Below are positions 63,124-64,000 of a stretch of DNA of 64,000 bases, in pieces. Location of the stretch: positions 124,001-188,000 of the forward strand of contig CBDDEE010000027.1 of the NCBI GenBank assembly GCA_965226855.1. Direction: 5' to 3'. The number at the start of each line of letters is the position of its first letter. The first letter of the stretch is position 1. The position numbers and the translations under genes were made by a program. The notes under the pieces were generated by a model. That model was not told the origin of the DNA and did not search any database. It saw nothing but the letters and a program-made list of their open reading frames with translations. Origin of the DNA: JAUXJB01 sp965226855. GTDB taxonomy: Bacteria > Myxococcota_A > UBA9160 > SZUA-336.

Positions 63124-63399
63124 ATGAAGATCCAGAACCTGACCGGACGTGCCCTCTCAGTCCTCCGCAAGACGCTGGCCGAGACCGCCGAGCCCGAGTG
63201 CACCCGCTTCCTGGTGTCGGACGCGGTGGTCGTGCAGGAGGGAAACCACTTTGCGATCGAGGTCGGTGCTGGCGATCGCGCTGAGCTCGAGGCGATCAGG
63301 CTCCGTCTCGCAGGACGCTGCGACTGCGGGGCGCCGCTGTCCAGGCGCGGCGAGCAACTGCTTTGCAGGACGTGCAGCCGCGAGTACCGCTGGCAGTAG
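63124..63399 (+). CDS. Small zinc-ribbon protein, unrecognised
   Basis: 91 residues, MKIQNLTGRALSVLRKTLAE at the start. The C-terminus GRCDCGAPLSRRGEQLLCRT followed by CSREYRW has the C-x-C ... C-x2-C spacing of a zinc ribbon. The centre (FLVSDAVVVQEGNHFAIEVG) predicts beta strands. Unknown function; it probably belongs to the FHA transcription unit, although 109 bp lie between them. Confidence 0.55.
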   Translation: MKIQNLTGRALSVLRKTLAETAEPECTRFLVSDAVVVQEGNHFAIEVGAGDRAELEAIRLRLAGRCDCGAPLSRRGEQLLCRTCSREYRWQ

Positions 63400-64000
63400 C
63401 TACACCTGCAGCTGCTCCTGCATGCGCTTCCAGCCTTGCGCGACGAGCCGCGTGACCTCCTCGGGAGTGTCGACTACCTGAAATAGCTTCAGATCGCGCT
63501 TCGCGATCAGGCCGCGGCGCAGGGCAACGTCATGCAGCCAGTCGACCAGACCGCTCCAGTAATCCGAGTCGACGAGGATCACAGGGAAGTTCTTCATTTT
63601 CTCCGTCTGCTTGAGCGTGAGGCACTCGAACATCTCGTCGAGTGTCCCGAAGCCGCCAGGGAGCCCGACGAACGCGCAGGAGTACTTCACGAACATCACC
63701 TTGCGCGCAAAGAAGTAGTCGAAGTGGATGATTGTGTCCGCGTACGGGTTCGAGTCCTGCTCCCGGGGCAGCTTGATGTTTAGGCCGATCGAGGGCGCGT
63801 CCGCGTCCTTGGCGCCGCGGTTCGCGGCTTCCATCGCTCCTGGCCCACCACCCGTGACGATCGCGAAGCCCTCCTCTGCGAGACTGCGGGCGATCTCGCG
63901 GGCGAGGGCGTACGTGGGATGAGAACGCTGGACACGCGCACCACCGAAGATGGAGACCGCCGGCCAGATGGGGCCGAGGGTCTCGAAGCCCTCGACGAAC
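63400..64000 (-). CDS. LOG/TIGR00730 family protein, 5' end outside the window
   Basis: The visible 199 codons contain the Rossmann opening VSIFGGARVQRSHPTY, the nucleotide motif VTGGGPGAMEAANRGA and the family signature LPGGFGTLDEMFECLTLKQ. LOG proteins hydrolyse cytokinin or nucleoside 5'-monophosphates to base and ribose-5-P; in bacteria many act in nucleotide salvage. The stop directly abuts that of the zinc-ribbon gene, in convergent orientation. Confidence 0.9.
   Translation of the reverse strand, partial: FVEGFETLGPIWPAVSIFGGARVQRSHPTYALAREIARSLAEEGFAIVTGGGPGAMEAANRGAKDADAPSIGLNIKLPREQDSNPYADTIIHFDYFFARKVMFVKYSCAFVGLPGGFGTLDEMFECLTLKQTEKMKNFPVILVDSDYWSGLVDWLHDVALRRGLIAKRDLKLFQVVDTPEEVTRLVAQGWKRMQEQLQV

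Overview
The window reads as a chromosome segment of a high-GC Gram-negative bacterium. Outer-membrane barrels, lipobox lipoproteins, a soluble lytic transglycosylase, PEP-CTERM-type sorting tails, a TIGR02300/FYDLN zinc protein and a degenerate sigma-54 activator together suggest a deltaproteobacterial lineage (Myxococcota or Desulfobacterota type). That placement is inference; there is no rRNA or other strong marker.

The two ends differ sharply. From about 41 to 64 kb lies an ordered, almost fully intact housekeeping region: a DUF1499 membrane protein, a three-gene vWA/coiled-coil/membrane operon, a ROK sugar kinase, queuosine genes (queA, tgt), a GHL10-type glycosidase, Slt70, Der with a YfgM-like partner, miaA-mutL, a degenerate enhancer-binding protein, pgi, a nitrilase, an FHA protein and a LOG-family protein.

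From 0 to 41 kb the DNA is accessory and decayed. It ends at an intact initiator tRNA (tRNA-fMet, 40916-40992, minus strand) with an integrase remnant beside it. Three further copies of the 3' end of this tRNA lie at 2359, 4815 and 7237, all in the same orientation. Cargo genes between them include a SnoaL/NTF2 protein, a broken outer-membrane protein, an adenylate cyclase-TPR protein, an enoyl-CoA hydratase split by an IS, and many metabolic genes. I read this as serial integration of islands into tRNA-fMet. A second pair of tRNA 3' fragments (tRNA-Thr type, 17093 and 20695) brackets a 3.6 kb islet of truncated genes.

Inside the big island are prophage remains: capsid fragments at 23.0 and 25.5 kb, a family-A DNA polymerase, a HTH protein, terminase small and large subunits and a 193-residue tyrosine recombinase. 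The large terminase is split by an IS481 element. Upstream of the recombinase is a perfect-looking three-way-junction structure. Other cargo: two beta-propeller proteins with near-identical repeats and PEP-CTERM-type tails, an AGCS symporter, a UPF0182 protein, a zinc-type ABC transporter lacking its ATPase, and a prokaryotic pentameric ligand-gated ion channel.

Three IS481-family insertions (7705-8739, 33377-34406, 59480-60514) each show a 6 bp target duplication of the form NCTAGN. Broken genes are nearly confined to the accessory half, so most frameshifts look like biological decay, although sequencing error cannot be excluded for single cases.
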